Shown in pieces: positions 1-8,675 of a stretch of DNA of 64,000 nt. The notes under the pieces were generated by a model. The model did no database searches. It saw only the letters and a program-made list of their open reading frames with translations, and was not told where the DNA came from. The stretch comes from Pseudoxanthomonas sp. Root65. Lineage in GTDB: Bacteria; Pseudomonadota; Gammaproteobacteria; Xanthomonadales; Xanthomonadaceae. The stretch spans positions 438,479-502,478 of the forward strand of contig NZ_LMHA01000003.1 in the NCBI RefSeq assembly GCF_001427635.1, in the 5' to 3' direction. Numbering within the stretch: the stretch's first letter is position 1; each line of letters begins with the position of its first letter. The position numbers and the translations under genes were made by a program.

Positions 1-354
1 CTGCTTGACTTCGGCGTTCAGTGCGGCGCGGTCGGACGACGAGTTGGTGGCGTTGGCCGACTGCACCGACAGCTCACGGATGCGCTGCAGGTTGTTGCCG
101 ATCTCGGTCAGCGAACCTTCGGCGACCTGGGCCAGCGAGATGCCGTCGTTGGCGTTGCGGACGGCGACGTCCAGGCCGCGGATCTGCGTGCTGAAACGTT
201 CCGAGATCGCCAGACCGGCGGCGTCGTCCTTGGCGCTGTTGATGCGGAGACCCGACGACAGACGCTGGATGGTCGTGGCCAGCGAAGCGCCGCTGGTGCT
301 CAGGTTTCGCTGAGCATTCAACGACATCGTGTTGGTGTTGATTACCTGTGCCAT
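1..354 (-). CDS. fliC: Flagellin, N-terminal part (gene runs off the left edge)
   Basis: Structural subunit of the flagellar filament, secreted and polymerised outside the cell. The first 118 codons are present, starting [18 protein letters not shown] and carrying the conserved N-terminal D0/D1 motifs [20 protein letters not shown] and RIREL. The start at 354 has an AAGGA Shine-Dalgarno sequence about nine bases upstream. It is the second flagellin gene in a minus-strand tandem: the copy upstream is nearly identical over this stretch but differs in a few residues (for example [12 protein letters not shown] here against AVQSSNASNSAS there). The 82-base gap to the upstream copy shows no sigma-28 site, so it may be co-transcribed. 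The C-terminal part lies outside the window, so its integrity cannot be judged. Confidence 0.93.
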   Translation of the reverse strand, partial: MAQVINTNTMSLNAQRNLSTSGASLATTIQRLSSGLRINSAKDDAAGLAISERFSTQIRGLDVAVRNANDGISLAQVAEGSLTEIGNNLQRIRELSVQSANATNSSSDRAALNAEVKQ

Positions 355-436
355 GAGAAGTTTTCCTTAGGCGTTTGTCGCACGGGGGGATGGAGGTTCC
401 AACGCTTCCCGGCCGTGCAACCCGGGACGCAAAGGC

Positions 437-1640
437 TTAGTTCCGCAGCAGGGACATCACGTTCTGGGGCACCTGGTTGGCCTGGGCCAGCATGGCCGTA
501 CCGGCCTGCTGCAGGATCTGGGTGCGGGTCAGTTCGGCGGTTTCAGTCGGTATCGCGGATGCGGCTGCGCGAGGCGGCCAGGTTTTCGGAGCTGGTCTGC
601 AGGTTGGCGACGACCGAGGTGAAGCGGTTCTGGATGGCACCCAGGTCGGCGCGGGCGCCGTTGACCGAGGTCAGGGCCTTGTCGACCACTTCCAGGGCGC
701 GCTGCGAGCCGGCGAAGGTGGTGATGTCCAGGCCCTGGACGAAGCTGTTGGCCGTGGCCAGGTCGCCACCGTTGGTGCTGGTTTCGGTCAGGCCGAGGTT
801 GGCGGCCGTCGAAGCGGTGGCGCCGGCGACGACCGGACCGCCGAAGGCGAGGGCGAATTCCTGCCCGCCCTTGATGCCGGTCAGGTTGATGACACCGGCC
901 TTGACCTCGGCGTAGACGCCGGTCTCGCCCAGTCGGGCGTTCAGCGCGGCGGCCGCGCCCTGGGTGATCGACTGGCCTGCCTTCACTTCGAAGGCGCCGA
1001 TGTCGAAGGTCGTCGCGGTGCCGCCGGTCGGCGTGACCGTGACCTGCAACTGCGAGAAGGTGGTGTCGGCCGCGGCGGCATCGACGCCCAGCGCCGTGCC
1101 GATGTAGGTGTTGGCGAAGGTCACGCCGCCCAGCGTCTGCGCGCGGGCGTCGACGACCTTGTCGATGGCGATGGCCTGGCCCGCATTGGCGCCGACCTGG
1201 AACAGCTGGCTGGTGAACGAGCCGTCGAGCAGCTTGGTGCCGTTGAAGTCGGCCTGCTTGGCGACGCGGTCGATTTCCGCCGTCAGCTGCTTGACCTCGG
1301 CGTTCAGCGCCGCACGGTCGGAAGCGGAGTTGCTGGCGTTGGACGACTGCACGGCCAGTTCGCGGATGCGCTGCAGGTTGTTGCCGATCTCGGTCAGCGA
1401 GCCTTCGGCCACCTGGGCCAGCGAGATACCGTCGTTGGCGTTGCGGACGGCCACGTCGAGGCCGCGGATCTGGGTGGAGAAGCGTTCGGAGATGGCCAGA
1501 CCGGCGGCGTCGTCCTTCGCACTGTTGATGCGCAGGCCCGATGACAGGCGCTGGATGGTGGTGGCCAGAGAGGCGCCGCTGGTGCTCAGGTTGCGCTGAG
1601 CGTTGAGCGACATCGTGTTCGTGTTGATTACCTGTGCCAT
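437..1640 (-). pseudogene. fliC: Flagellin gene with a frameshift near the C terminus
   Basis: A full-length flagellin in content. The N-terminal D0/D1 region and variable centre read normally, and the reading frame stops at 543 straight after RSRIRDTD. The usual flagellin C terminus (ETAELTRTQILQQAGTAM, then LAQANQVPQNVMSLLRN) follows in another frame and stops at 437. Against the common motif DTDYAAETAEL, eight bases are missing at about 541-548, and the join creates the TGA. The 365-residue product would lack the C-terminal D0 helix needed for filament assembly. The start at 1640 has a strong AGGAG site. It is either a recently inactivated copy or a sequencing error; the intact flanking sequence supports a single event. 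Confidence 0.85.
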
Positions 1641-1733
1641 GTTCGTCTCCTCTTATTTGGATTCACGGCGTTGAAGGGAAAAGACGCTGCCGGTTTGTTT
1701 TGTTGGGCTAGTCGTCTTCGTGTTGCGAAATGA

Positions 1734-1760
1734 ATAACGGCGCTGCCAAAAAAACCTTTA
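1734..1760 (-). promoter_or_regulatory. Sigma-28 (FliA) flagellin promoter
   Basis: On the minus strand the sequence reads TAAAGGTT, 11 bases, then GCCGTTAT. This closely matches the enterobacterial FliA consensus TAAAGTTT-N11-GCCGATAA, with the exact spacing. It lies about 95 bases upstream of the flagellin start at 1640, leaving an untranslated leader of roughly 85-90 bases. This is the expected class of promoter for a late flagellar gene. Confidence 0.8.
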
Positions 1761-1787
1761 GGGGGTGTGCGAAAAAATGTGGTAAGT

Positions 1788-1820
1788 CGCGGAAACGCCC
1801 ATGCGACAGGCGTTTCCGCG
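1788..1820. repeat. 12-bp perfect inverted repeat upstream of the flagellin promoter
   Basis: CGCGGAAACGCC and its exact complement are separated by nine bases. It sits between the end of the secreted protein gene at 1992 and the sigma-28 promoter. It could be the terminator of that gene (on the minus strand a T-run follows about 10 bases after the stem) or a protein-binding site. The rest of the 1641-1991 gap holds only the promoter and leader of the flagellin gene. Confidence 0.5.
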
Positions 1821-1991
1821 GATGACGAAAAGCGTGATGAAGGCCCTAAAGAAGGCGCGGAGGCTGCCGTTAAGGCCGCCCTTCGGGACACCGTGGCGCG
1901 CAAAGGTGCGTGCAGGCGCAGGCGAACGTCCGCGCGCGGCGTTATCGGTGGGATGAAAAAGCGGGCATGCGCACGACGCGCACGCGGGCGA

Positions 1992-2576
1992 TCAGGGCGT
2001 TGGGCTGGCCGTGCGCCAGGCGTCGGCAGGATCGCTCAGCAGCGACACATCGCTCATGCGGTACTCGCAACCGACCAGGGAGCGTCCCTGCAGGCTGGGA
2101 TGCTCGGCGGGGTAGACGACCAGCGCGTGTGCGTCGTCCAGCGCGCCGGCCAGCGGCGCGTCCTTGCTTTCTTCCAGCGCACGCTCCAGCTGAGCAGTGG
2201 CCTGTTCGATCGGACTGTTCACCAGCAGCAGCACGCGGTTGTCGGTGATGACGACCGCGTCGCTGCGATGCCCCCACGCCTGCACGGGATCCTGCAAGCG
2301 GTAGAGATCCATCATCGGCGCGCTGTACTGGCGTTCGGTCTGGACGAATTCCGTCGGGCGCTCGCGCCGCAGGCGCGTCAGCAGCGTCGGCAGGTGGGCG
2401 ATCGACGTGCGGCAGGTGAGCGCATCGAGCAGCGTGTCCGTGGGGCCGGCGGTCGGCGCGGGGGCGGTGGCGACAACCGGTTGCGCGGACAACGCGAACG
2501 TCGTGCCGGTCAGCGACAGCGCCGCCAGCACGACGGGCAGGGACTTACTCGATCTGCGCATTCGCGTGGGCGGCAT
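1992..2576 (-). CDS. Secreted protein of unknown function
   Basis: A 194-residue protein that I do not recognise. It begins with a short arginine-rich stretch and a hydrophobic segment (about residues 12-32) ending FALSA, a plausible Sec signal peptide, so it is probably periplasmic. The mature part has no cysteine motif or repeat that I can name; a stretch reading SDAVVITDNRVLLLVNS looks like a beta-strand core. The start at 2576 overlaps the end of the TPR gene by 32 bases; a second ATG at 2561 gives a more compact signal peptide and could be the true start. It is probably co-transcribed with the TPR protein. Confidence 0.7.
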   Translation of the reverse strand: MPPTRMRRSSKSLPVVLAALSLTGTTFALSAQPVVATAPAPTAGPTDTLLDALTCRTSIAHLPTLLTRLRRERPTEFVQTERQYSAPMMDLYRLQDPVQAWGHRSDAVVITDNRVLLLVNSPIEQATAQLERALEESKDAPLAGALDDAHALVVYPAEHPSLQGRSLVGCEYRMSDVSLLSDPADAWRTASPTP

Positions 2577-3399
2577 CCAGCGCTTCCATGGCGTCGCGCG
2601 GCTTCAGCTTGCCGGCCTTCTCGAACGAGGCGGCCGCGGCGTCTTCCTTCTTGTCGCCATGCAGAAGCAGCAGCACGTTGCCGTACTCGACGTGCGCGAT
2701 GGGGGATTCCGGCGTCAGCTTGAGCGCGGTCTTGATGTGCGATTCGGCTTCGCCGGCCTTGGCGCCGTAGGTCAGGCCGCCGATCATCGCGCCGATCTTG
2801 TCGATGATCTCGGCGTGATAGAGCGCCAGCGCGGTATGCGCCTCGGCATGCTTGGGCTCGCGTTGCAGCGTGGCGTCCAGCGCCGCCCGCACCTTGCCGG
2901 CGATGCCCTGCTTGAGCGCCTTGGCGATGCTCAGGCCCTGGCTGTAGCGGCCCAGCGCGAAGGCGTGGCGGTAATGGCTGTTGGCTTCGTCCGGCAGGGC
3001 CTTGATCGCGGCCTCGGCCAGCTTGGCGGCCTGCTCGAAGCGCTTCAGCTGCTCGGCTTCGTCGTCCACCAGATAGGTAGCGTGGATGCCGATGGCCTTG
3101 ACCGCGACGGAGGCGCCCAGCGGACCGAGCGCTTCACCGGCTTCGTAGGCGGCCTGGAAGTCGCCGCGATGGAAGGCGCGCCACGCGTCCTGCAGGCGCT
3201 GTGCCAGATCGGCGGGCTCCATTCCCTTCGCGGCTTTGCCGGCGGCGGCGATCAGCGCCTTGGCGCGCTTGTCGTCCGGCCAGGGCTCCTGATCGCCGGC
3301 GTGCAGGGCAGGCCAGGCTTTCTTCAATGCATCGCCAGCGTAGGCATAGGCTTTTGCATCGTGCGGAAACGGCGCCCACTTGGATGATTTTGCTGCCAT
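2545..3399 (-). CDS. TPR-like helical repeat protein
   Basis: A 284-residue, probably cytoplasmic protein with no signal peptide. The second half has several helix-turn-helix pairs of tetratricopeptide type, for example around LPDEANSHYRHAFALGRYSQ, REPKHAEAHTALALYHAEI and TPESPIAHVEYGNVLLLL. TPR repeats are scaffolds for protein-protein contact, but no partner can be named. The start at 3399 (MAAKSSKW) was chosen because GGGAGGG lies just upstream; an in-frame extension to 3465 has no such site. The gene overlaps the secreted protein gene downstream, which suggests the two act together. Confidence 0.8.
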   Translation of the reverse strand: MAAKSSKWAPFPHDAKAYAYAGDALKKAWPALHAGDQEPWPDDKRAKALIAAAGKAAKGMEPADLAQRLQDAWRAFHRGDFQAAYEAGEALGPLGASVAVKAIGIHATYLVDDEAEQLKRFEQAAKLAEAAIKALPDEANSHYRHAFALGRYSQGLSIAKALKQGIAGKVRAALDATLQREPKHAEAHTALALYHAEIIDKIGAMIGGLTYGAKAGEAESHIKTALKLTPESPIAHVEYGNVLLLLHGDKKEDAAAASFEKAGKLKPRDAMEALDAAHANAQIE

Positions 3400-3564
3400 C
3401 GATCGTCCCTCCCAGGAAGCGGCGAGCATCGCCGCGAACGCGGTCCACAGGCAACCCCTACGCATTCCGTCGCGCCAGCGGCCAATAGTGTGATTGCTCG
3501 ACGCAGGCCAGACAGCATCCCATCATGGAAGCCGGCCACCGTGGCCGGCATGTGGACCGCCCCC

Positions 3565-3975
3565 ATGGCCGCCAAGAAGACCACCCGCAAGACTCCCGAA
3601 CCCACCCTGCGCCATGTCTGGCTCGCTGGCCTTGGCCTGATCGCCGTCGCGCGCCGCGGAGCGGTGACCGCCGCCAACGACGTCGCCGGCAGCCTTCACG
3701 CCGCCCGCCAGCAGGCGGAGACCCTGGCCAGCCAGGCCCAGCGTGACGTGCTGGATCGCCTGGCCGGCATCCGCGAGCAGGGCGAAGCCGGCGTTGAGCG
3801 CTTCAGCGCCGACGTCGAAGCGCGCCTGCAACCGGTGCTGGCCAAGCTGGGCCTGAAGACGCCGGCCCGCAAGCCGGCGGCCCGCACCCGCAAGAAGCCG
3901 GCCGCCAAGCGCACGCGCGCCGCCGCGCCGCGCAAGGTCGCGACCAAGCGCCCGGCCCGTCGCAGCCGCGCCTGA
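3565..3975 (+). CDS. Phasin-family protein with lysine/alanine-rich tail
   Basis: About 136 residues. The N-terminal part, with RHVWLAGLGLIAVARRGAV followed by an amphipathic helix, resembles poly(hydroxyalkanoate) granule-associated proteins (phasins), which coat storage granules. The C terminus is a basic AAAK/R-rich tail of histone-like composition, also found in some phasins. A second member of the family lies at 11024-11587 and shares the VWLAGxG motif. The start at 3565 (MAAKKTTRK) is preferred; an ATG at 3550 is also possible, and neither has a clear ribosome-binding site. A strong hairpin terminator follows directly. Confidence 0.75.
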   Translation: MAAKKTTRKTPEPTLRHVWLAGLGLIAVARRGAVTAANDVAGSLHAARQQAETLASQAQRDVLDRLAGIREQGEAGVERFSADVEARLQPVLAKLGLKTPARKPAARTRKKPAAKRTRAAAPRKVATKRPARRSRA

Positions 3976-4001
3976 GCGCTCACGCCGCGTATCCATCAAA
4001 G

Positions 4002-4029
4002 AGAACGCCCCGGTTTGCCGGGGCGTTCT
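4002..4029. terminator. Hairpin terminator between convergent genes
   Basis: A perfect 12-bp stem (AGAACGCCCCGG and complement) with a TTTG loop lies between the phasin gene and the convergent GFA gene. The T-tracts on either side are short, so it may act in both directions. Confidence 0.75.
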
Positions 4030-4045
4030 GTTATGTGACGCTCGA

Positions 4046-4453
4046 TCAGAGATGCCGGGTGATGGCGGGCTCCGAGAACCAGTCGTTGTCGCGCCCGTTG
4101 GCATAGCGGATCGGGATTTCGGCCAGCGTGGCGGGCTCGACGTCATCGAGGCAGGCCAGGTTGACCGAGTAATAGCGCCCACCCAGCACCTCCAGCTCGC
4201 CGCGGCCGAACGACTTCACGCCGCAGTGCCTGCAGAACAGGTGTTCCACCATGCCCGTGCCGAACGGGTAGCGGGTCAGCGCGTCTTCGCCCTGCTGCAG
4301 ACGGAAGGCCTCCGGCTTGACGATGGCGCCCCAGTAGCGGGTCTTCGAACAGATAGAGCAATTGCAGCGGCCGCTGCCGGCAGTCAGGTCGAGATCGGCC
4401 TCGTAGCGCACGGCCCCGCAATGGCAGCTTCCCTGGTAGGTCTGGACGGTCAT
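4046..4453 (-). CDS. GFA-domain zinc-binding protein
   Basis: A 135-residue member of the GFA (glutathione-dependent formaldehyde-activating enzyme-like, CENP-V) family. It has the family cysteine pattern: [10 protein letters not shown] at the N terminus, CNCSICSKT in the middle and [11 protein letters not shown] further on, which bind one or two zinc ions. Members are often described as carbon-sulfur lyases or formaldehyde-glutathione adduct enzymes, but the substrate of this one is unknown. It is transcribed divergently from a WYL regulator, with a palindrome between them, so that regulator probably controls it. Confidence 0.88.
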   Translation of the reverse strand: MTVQTYQGSCHCGAVRYEADLDLTAGSGRCNCSICSKTRYWGAIVKPEAFRLQQGEDALTRYPFGTGMVEHLFCRHCGVKSFGRGELEVLGGRYYSVNLACLDDVEPATLAEIPIRYANGRDNDWFSEPAITRHL

Positions 4454-4499
4454 GAGGCCTGGCTCCCGGCTGGATGATGGCGTCAGTGTGGTGGTTATC

Positions 4500-4518
4500 G
4501 AGGACAGAATCAGTCCTC
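4500..4518. promoter_or_regulatory. Palindromic operator candidate between the GFA and WYL genes
   Basis: GAGGAC-N7-GTCCTC is a perfect dyad with six-base arms, 47 bases from the GFA start codon and 22 from the WYL-regulator start codon. Its position suits an operator through which the WYL regulator controls itself and the divergent GFA gene. The binding is inferred. Confidence 0.55.
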
Positions 4519-4540
4519 AATAGGCGTGCATACTGACGCT

Positions 4541-5491
4541 ATGCTCAGCACCTCCAACCGTCTTCTCCGCCTGCTCTCGCTGATGCAGTCGCGTCGCCAC
4601 TGGACCGGCGCCGAACTGAGCCAGCGGTTGGAGGTCGACCGTCGAACCCTGCGTCGCGATGTCGAGCGGCTGCGCGAGCTCGGCTATCCCATCGACGCCT
4701 CGCCCGGACTGGGGGGCGGCTATCGGCTCGGCGCCGGCTCGGCGATGCCGCCGGTGCTGCTGGAAGACGATGAAGCGGTCGCCGTGGCGGTGGCGCTGCG
4801 CACGGCTGCGGCCAGCGTCGGCCGGATGGAGGACACGGCGCTGCGGCTGCTGTCGAAACTCGACCAGTGGTTGCCGGCACGGCTGCGCAAGCGCGCCAGC
4901 GCGTTGTATTCGGTCACGTTGTCGCTGGCCGGCGGCGTACCCACCTCCGACGTGGACGCGCTGCTGCGCATCGCCGGCGCCTGCCGTGATGGTTTCCGCC
5001 TGCGCATGCAGTACCGCGACCGCAGCCAGCGCGCCAGCGAGCGCCTGATCGAGCCGCTGCGCCTGGTCCATACCGGCAGTCGCTGGTATCTGGTGGCGTG
5101 GGACCTCAAGCGCGAGGACTGGCGGACCTTCCGCGTGGATCGCGTGCAATCGCTGCACGACACCGGCACGCAGTTCCCGCCGCGCGAGTTTCCCGGCGAC
5201 GTGGCCGACTACGTGGCCAAGTCGATCACCCAGCCGTTCACCCGCTACCAGGTCAGGCTGCGTCTGCCCGGATCGATCGAAGACCAGGCCGCGCGTGTGC
5301 CCACGTGGTGCGGCATCCTCGAAGCCGGCGATGCGCAGCACTGCCTGCTGGAGCTCGGCGCCGAATCGCTCGATGGACTGCTGGCGTTGATGGCCCTGAT
5401 CGGCCCGGACTTCGAGATCGTCGACGATCGCGGCCTGCTGCCGGAACTGCGTGCGGCATCGGCCCGGCTGGGCGATGCGCTGGCCGCCTGA
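4541..5491 (+). CDS. HTH-WYL transcriptional regulator (YafY type)
   Basis: A 316-residue regulator. The N terminus is an HTH_11-type winged helix (LRLLSLMQSRRHWTGAELSQ, then VDRRTLRRDVERLRELG). The central and C-terminal region contains the WYL sensor domain, with SRWYLVAWDL and RTFRVDRV, which binds small ligands or nucleic acid in this family. A WYL C-terminal extension follows. The start at 4541 fits the beginning of the HTH; a 15-base upstream extension is also open. It is divergent from the GFA gene, with a dyad in between, which suggests a local sensor-and-response pair. Confidence 0.88.
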   Translation: MLSTSNRLLRLLSLMQSRRHWTGAELSQRLEVDRRTLRRDVERLRELGYPIDASPGLGGGYRLGAGSAMPPVLLEDDEAVAVAVALRTAAASVGRMEDTALRLLSKLDQWLPARLRKRASALYSVTLSLAGGVPTSDVDALLRIAGACRDGFRLRMQYRDRSQRASERLIEPLRLVHTGSRWYLVAWDLKREDWRTFRVDRVQSLHDTGTQFPPREFPGDVADYVAKSITQPFTRYQVRLRLPGSIEDQAARVPTWCGILEAGDAQHCLLELGAESLDGLLALMALIGPDFEIVDDRGLLPELRAASARLGDALAA

Positions 5492-5522
5492 GCTCGGCCT
5501 ACTGGGCATTCACCGGTCCGCG

Positions 5523-5600
5523 TAGAGCGGAGCTTGCTCCGCTGCTGTTCGTTTCCCGAGCCACCGATGCCGTCCGGCGTCGAGCAAGCTCGACGCTACG
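5523..5600. repeat. Inverted pair of GTAG palindromic (REP-like) repeats
   Basis: GTAG followed by AGCGGAGC-TT-GCTCCGCT lies at 5523-5543. Facing it at 5577-5600 is a second element, GCGTCGAGC-AA-GCTCGACGC followed by CTAC. The GTAG head plus stem-loop is the form of REP elements described in Stenotrophomonas and relatives. The pair lies in the gap between the convergent WYL and TetR genes and may also act as a terminator. Confidence 0.8.
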
Positions 5601-5630
5601 CGGTAGGGCACAGGCAACGATGGGGCGGCG

Positions 5631-6257
5631 TCAGACGGTATACGCCTGCGTCAGCGTATTCAGGTGCACGCGTTCCGCGTCGCGCAGGAACGGCGCCACC
5701 AGCATCATCACCTGCACGATTCCCTGGCGGATGGCGGCCTGTTCGTCCTTTTCGCCGCGCGTGGCCGCGTAGTTCAGCCAGAACGTGGAAATCACCAGCA
5801 CGTTGGTGGCGGTGGCGGCCAGCTCCGCCGCCGACGCGCGCATCACGCCGGCGTGGCCCATGCCGCGCATCACCGCGTGCGCACTGTCGTCGGCGCGCTT
5901 GAGGATGCGGGCGAAGCGCAGTCGCAAGCGACGGTTGCGACTGAGGATCTCGACCAGGTCGCGATACAGGAACCGGTAGTCCCAGATGCACTCGAACACC
6001 AGGTGCAACTGCAGCCAGATGTCCTCCAGCCCGGGCAGCCGGTCGGTGGGCGGCGTCAGGGCCGCGTCCATGCGCTCTTCGTACCGCGCGAAGAGCTGCT
6101 CGATGATGTCGTCCTTGTTGCGGAAGTGGTAATACAGATTGCCCGGGCTGATCTCCAGCTCGTCGGCGATGTGGTTGGTCGTTACATGAGGCTCGCCCTG
6201 TGAGTTGAACATCGCCAGGGCGGCATCGAGGATACGCTGGCGGGTGTCGCGCGCCAC
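5631..6257 (-). CDS. TetR-family transcriptional regulator
   Basis: A 208-residue repressor-type protein. The N-terminal TetR helix-turn-helix is clear: TRQRILDAALAMFNSQG, then TTNHIADELEISPGNLYYHF. The C-terminal ligand-binding region is long and helical and resembles the TetR_C group of lipid-related regulators. It lies directly downstream of the acyl-CoA-binding protein gene (7 bases apart, same strand) and near the divergent fatty acyl-CoA reductase, so a fatty acyl ligand is plausible. That role is inferred from context only. Confidence 0.9.
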   Translation of the reverse strand: MARDTRQRILDAALAMFNSQGEPHVTTNHIADELEISPGNLYYHFRNKDDIIEQLFARYEERMDAALTPPTDRLPGLEDIWLQLHLVFECIWDYRFLYRDLVEILSRNRRLRLRFARILKRADDSAHAVMRGMGHAGVMRASAAELAATATNVLVISTFWLNYAATRGEKDEQAAIRQGIVQVMMLVAPFLRDAERVHLNTLTQAYTV

Positions 6258-6264
6258 GTGCGTC

Positions 6265-6522
6265 TCAGGCCAGCAACTTCTTCACCAGGTCCACGTATTT
6301 CTTCTGCGCATCCTCCTGGGCGGTGCCCTTGAGCTTGGCCCAGGCTTCGTACTTGGCGGTGCCGACGAAGTCGAAGAAACCGGGCTTGTCGCCTTTCACA
6401 TCACCTTCCGCACCCTGTTTGTACAGCCCGTACAGGCGTAGCAGGGTGTCGTTGTCCGGGCGCTCCGACAGCGTCTGGATGTCCTTGGATGCCTGCTCGA
6501 ACGCGTTCTTCAGATCTGCCAT
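6265..6522 (-). CDS. Acyl-CoA-binding protein
   Basis: An 85-residue protein, the usual length of the ACBP family. These are small cytoplasmic four-helix proteins that bind medium- and long-chain acyl-CoA and supply it to enzymes. Family motifs are visible: LLRLYGLYKQGAEGDV with the ligand-contacting Tyr and Lys, and KYEAWAKLKG. The start at 6522 has a GGGAGG site just upstream. It is divergent from the fatty acyl-CoA reductase gene (151 bases between starts) and is followed by a TetR regulator. Together they look like an acyl-CoA handling unit. ACBP is uncommon in bacteria. Confidence 0.92.
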   Translation of the reverse strand: MADLKNAFEQASKDIQTLSERPDNDTLLRLYGLYKQGAEGDVKGDKPGFFDFVGTAKYEAWAKLKGTAQEDAQKKYVDLVKKLLA

Positions 6523-6673
6523 GGATGATCCCTCCCAGTGATCGGGGCCATCACACCACGGGTGGTGGGGGCGGTCAATCCGTGACGGGATTGTCGAATC
6601 TGGGCCGCTCTGGCAAGTTAGCCCGCAGGGCGGTCGGAGGGGCTTGCCCACACAACTCGAGGATTGGGTCGTC

Positions 6674-8662
6674 ATGAGCTATTTCGTCACGGGCGCCACG
6701 GGATTCATTGGCCGCTATCTGGTCGGCAACCTCCTCAAGCGCAGCGGGACGGTCCATGTGCTGGTCCGCAAGGACTCGCAGAAGAAGTTCGACGCCATCG
6801 CCAAGAAGGCCGGCTGGGACATGAAGCGCGTGTCCGTGGTGCATGGCGACATGACCAAGCCCAAGTGCGGCCTGACACCGGCGCAGTTGCGCGCACTGGG
6901 CGGCAAGGTGAAGCATTTCTTCCACCTGGCCGCCGTCTACGACCTGACCGCCACCCGCGAAGCGCAGCAGGCCGCCAACATCGACGGCACCCAGCATGCG
7001 CTGGACCTGGCCGCCGCGCTGAAGGCCGGCTGCTTCCACCACACCAGCTCCATCGCCGCCGCCGGTCTGTATCCGGGCATCTTCCGCGAGGACATGTTCG
7101 AGGAAGCCGAGGGCCTGGACGATCCCTACCTGCGCACCAAGCACGATTCCGAGGGCCTGGTCCGCGCCGAGACGCGCACCAAGTGGCGCATCTACCGTCC
7201 CGGCATGGTGGTGGGCCACTCGAAGACCGGCGAGATCGACAAGATCGACGGTCCGTACTACTTCTTCACCCTGATCAAGAAACTGCGCGAACTGCTGCCG
7301 CCGTGGATGCCCGTGCTCGGCATCGAGGGCGGGCGCATCAACATCGTGCCGGTGGATTTCGTGGCCGATGCGATGGACCACATCGCGCACAAGCCGAAGC
7401 TCGACGGCCATACCTTCCACCTGACCGATCCGGAACCGATGCGCGTGGGTGAAGTGCTGAACACCTTCGCCCGTGCCGGCCACGCACCCGAAATGACCAT
7501 GCGCCTGGATGCGCGCATGTTCGCCTTCGTGCCCGGCGGCATCCGCACGGCGGTCGGCAACCTGCCGCCGGTGCGGCGCTTCATCGGCATGCTGCTGCGC
7601 GATTTCAAGATCCCGAAGGAGGTGCTGAAGTTCATCACCTATCCCACGCGCTTCGACAGCCGCGAGACCGAGCGTGCGCTGAAGGGCACCGGCATCGCCG
7701 TGCCACGGCTGGAGGACTATGCCTGGCGCCTGTGGGACTACTGGGAGCGCCACCTCGATCCGGACCTGTTCGTCGACCGCACGCTGAAGGGCAAGGTGCG
7801 CAACAAGGTCGTCGTCATCACCGGCGGTTCGTCCGGCATCGGCCTGTCCACCGCGCAGCGCGTGGCGGAAGCCGGCGCGACCACCATCATCGTGGCGCGC
7901 GGCGAAGAGGAACTGTTCAAGGCCCGCGACGACATGAAGAAGGCGGGCGGCAAGGTGTTCGCGTATACCGCCGACCTGGCCGACATGGCCGACTGCGACC
8001 GGCTGGTGAAGACGGTGCTGGACGAGCACGGGCATGTCGACATCCTGATCAACAACGCGGGGCGCTCGATCCGCCGTTCCATCGAGGCGAGCTACGACCG
8101 CTTCCATGATTTCGAGCGCACGATGCAGCTGAACTATTTCGGCAGCATCCGCCTGATCATGGGCTTCCTGCCGAAGATGACCGAGCGCCGCAAGGGTCAC
8201 ATCATCAACATCAGTTCGATCGGCGTGCTGGCCAATTCGCCGCGTTTTTCGGCGTATGTGGCATCGAAGGCGGCGCTGGACGCGTTCAGCCGCTGCGCGC
8301 AGGGCGAACTGTCGGGCAAGGGCATCAGCTTCACCACCATCAACATGCCGCTGGTGAAGACGCCGATGATCGCGCCCACCAAGATGTACGACAGCGTGCC
8401 GACGCTGTCGCCGGAGGAAGCGGCCGACCTGCTGGTCAAGGCGATCATCGAGAAGCCGAGCCGCATCGCCACCCGCCTGGGCATCTTCGCCGCGCTGATC
8501 AATGCGGTCGCGCCGAAGGCCTACGAAGTGGTGATGAACACGGCCTTCGAGCTGTTCCCGGATTCGGCCGCCGCCAAGGGCGACCGCAAGGCGCTGAAGG
8601 AATCAGCGCCCAGCCAGGAGCAGATCGCGTTTGCGTCGCTGATGCGGGGTGTGCACTGGTAG
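6674..8662 (+). CDS. Fatty acyl-CoA reductase, two-domain alcohol-forming type
   Basis: A 662-residue bifunctional enzyme. Residues about 1-370 are an extended SDR domain with TGATGFIGRYL, YLRTKHDSE and YRPGMVVGHS. Residues about 378-640 are a classical SDR with TGGSSGIGLS near 383 and the catalytic YVASK near 529. Length and order match the Marinobacter fatty acyl-CoA reductases that reduce acyl-CoA through the aldehyde to the fatty alcohol with NADPH. I recognise this from strong resemblance along the whole protein, including the ending MRGVHW. The neighbouring acyl-CoA-binding protein and TetR regulator support a role in fatty alcohol or wax-type lipid metabolism. No wax synthase is in the window. 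Confidence 0.88.
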   Translation: MSYFVTGATGFIGRYLVGNLLKRSGTVHVLVRKDSQKKFDAIAKKAGWDMKRVSVVHGDMTKPKCGLTPAQLRALGGKVKHFFHLAAVYDLTATREAQQAANIDGTQHALDLAAALKAGCFHHTSSIAAAGLYPGIFREDMFEEAEGLDDPYLRTKHDSEGLVRAETRTKWRIYRPGMVVGHSKTGEIDKIDGPYYFFTLIKKLRELLPPWMPVLGIEGGRINIVPVDFVADAMDHIAHKPKLDGHTFHLTDPEPMRVGEVLNTFARAGHAPEMTMRLDARMFAFVPGGIRTAVGNLPPVRRFIGMLLRDFKIPKEVLKFITYPTRFDSRETERALKGTGIAVPRLEDYAWRLWDYWERHLDPDLFVDRTLKGKVRNKVVVITGGSSGIGLSTAQRVAEAGATTIIVARGEEELFKARDDMKKAGGKVFAYTADLADMADCDRLVKTVLDEHGHVDILINNAGRSIRRSIEASYDRFHDFERTMQLNYFGSIRLIMGFLPKMTERRKGHIINISSIGVLANSPRFSAYVASKAALDAFSRCAQGELSGKGISFTTINMPLVKTPMIAPTKMYDSVPTLSPEEAADLLVKAIIEKPSRIATRLGIFAALINAVAPKAYEVVMNTAFELFPDSAAAKGDRKALKESAPSQEQIAFASLMRGVHW

Positions 8663-8675
8663 GCGGGGTGGCATC

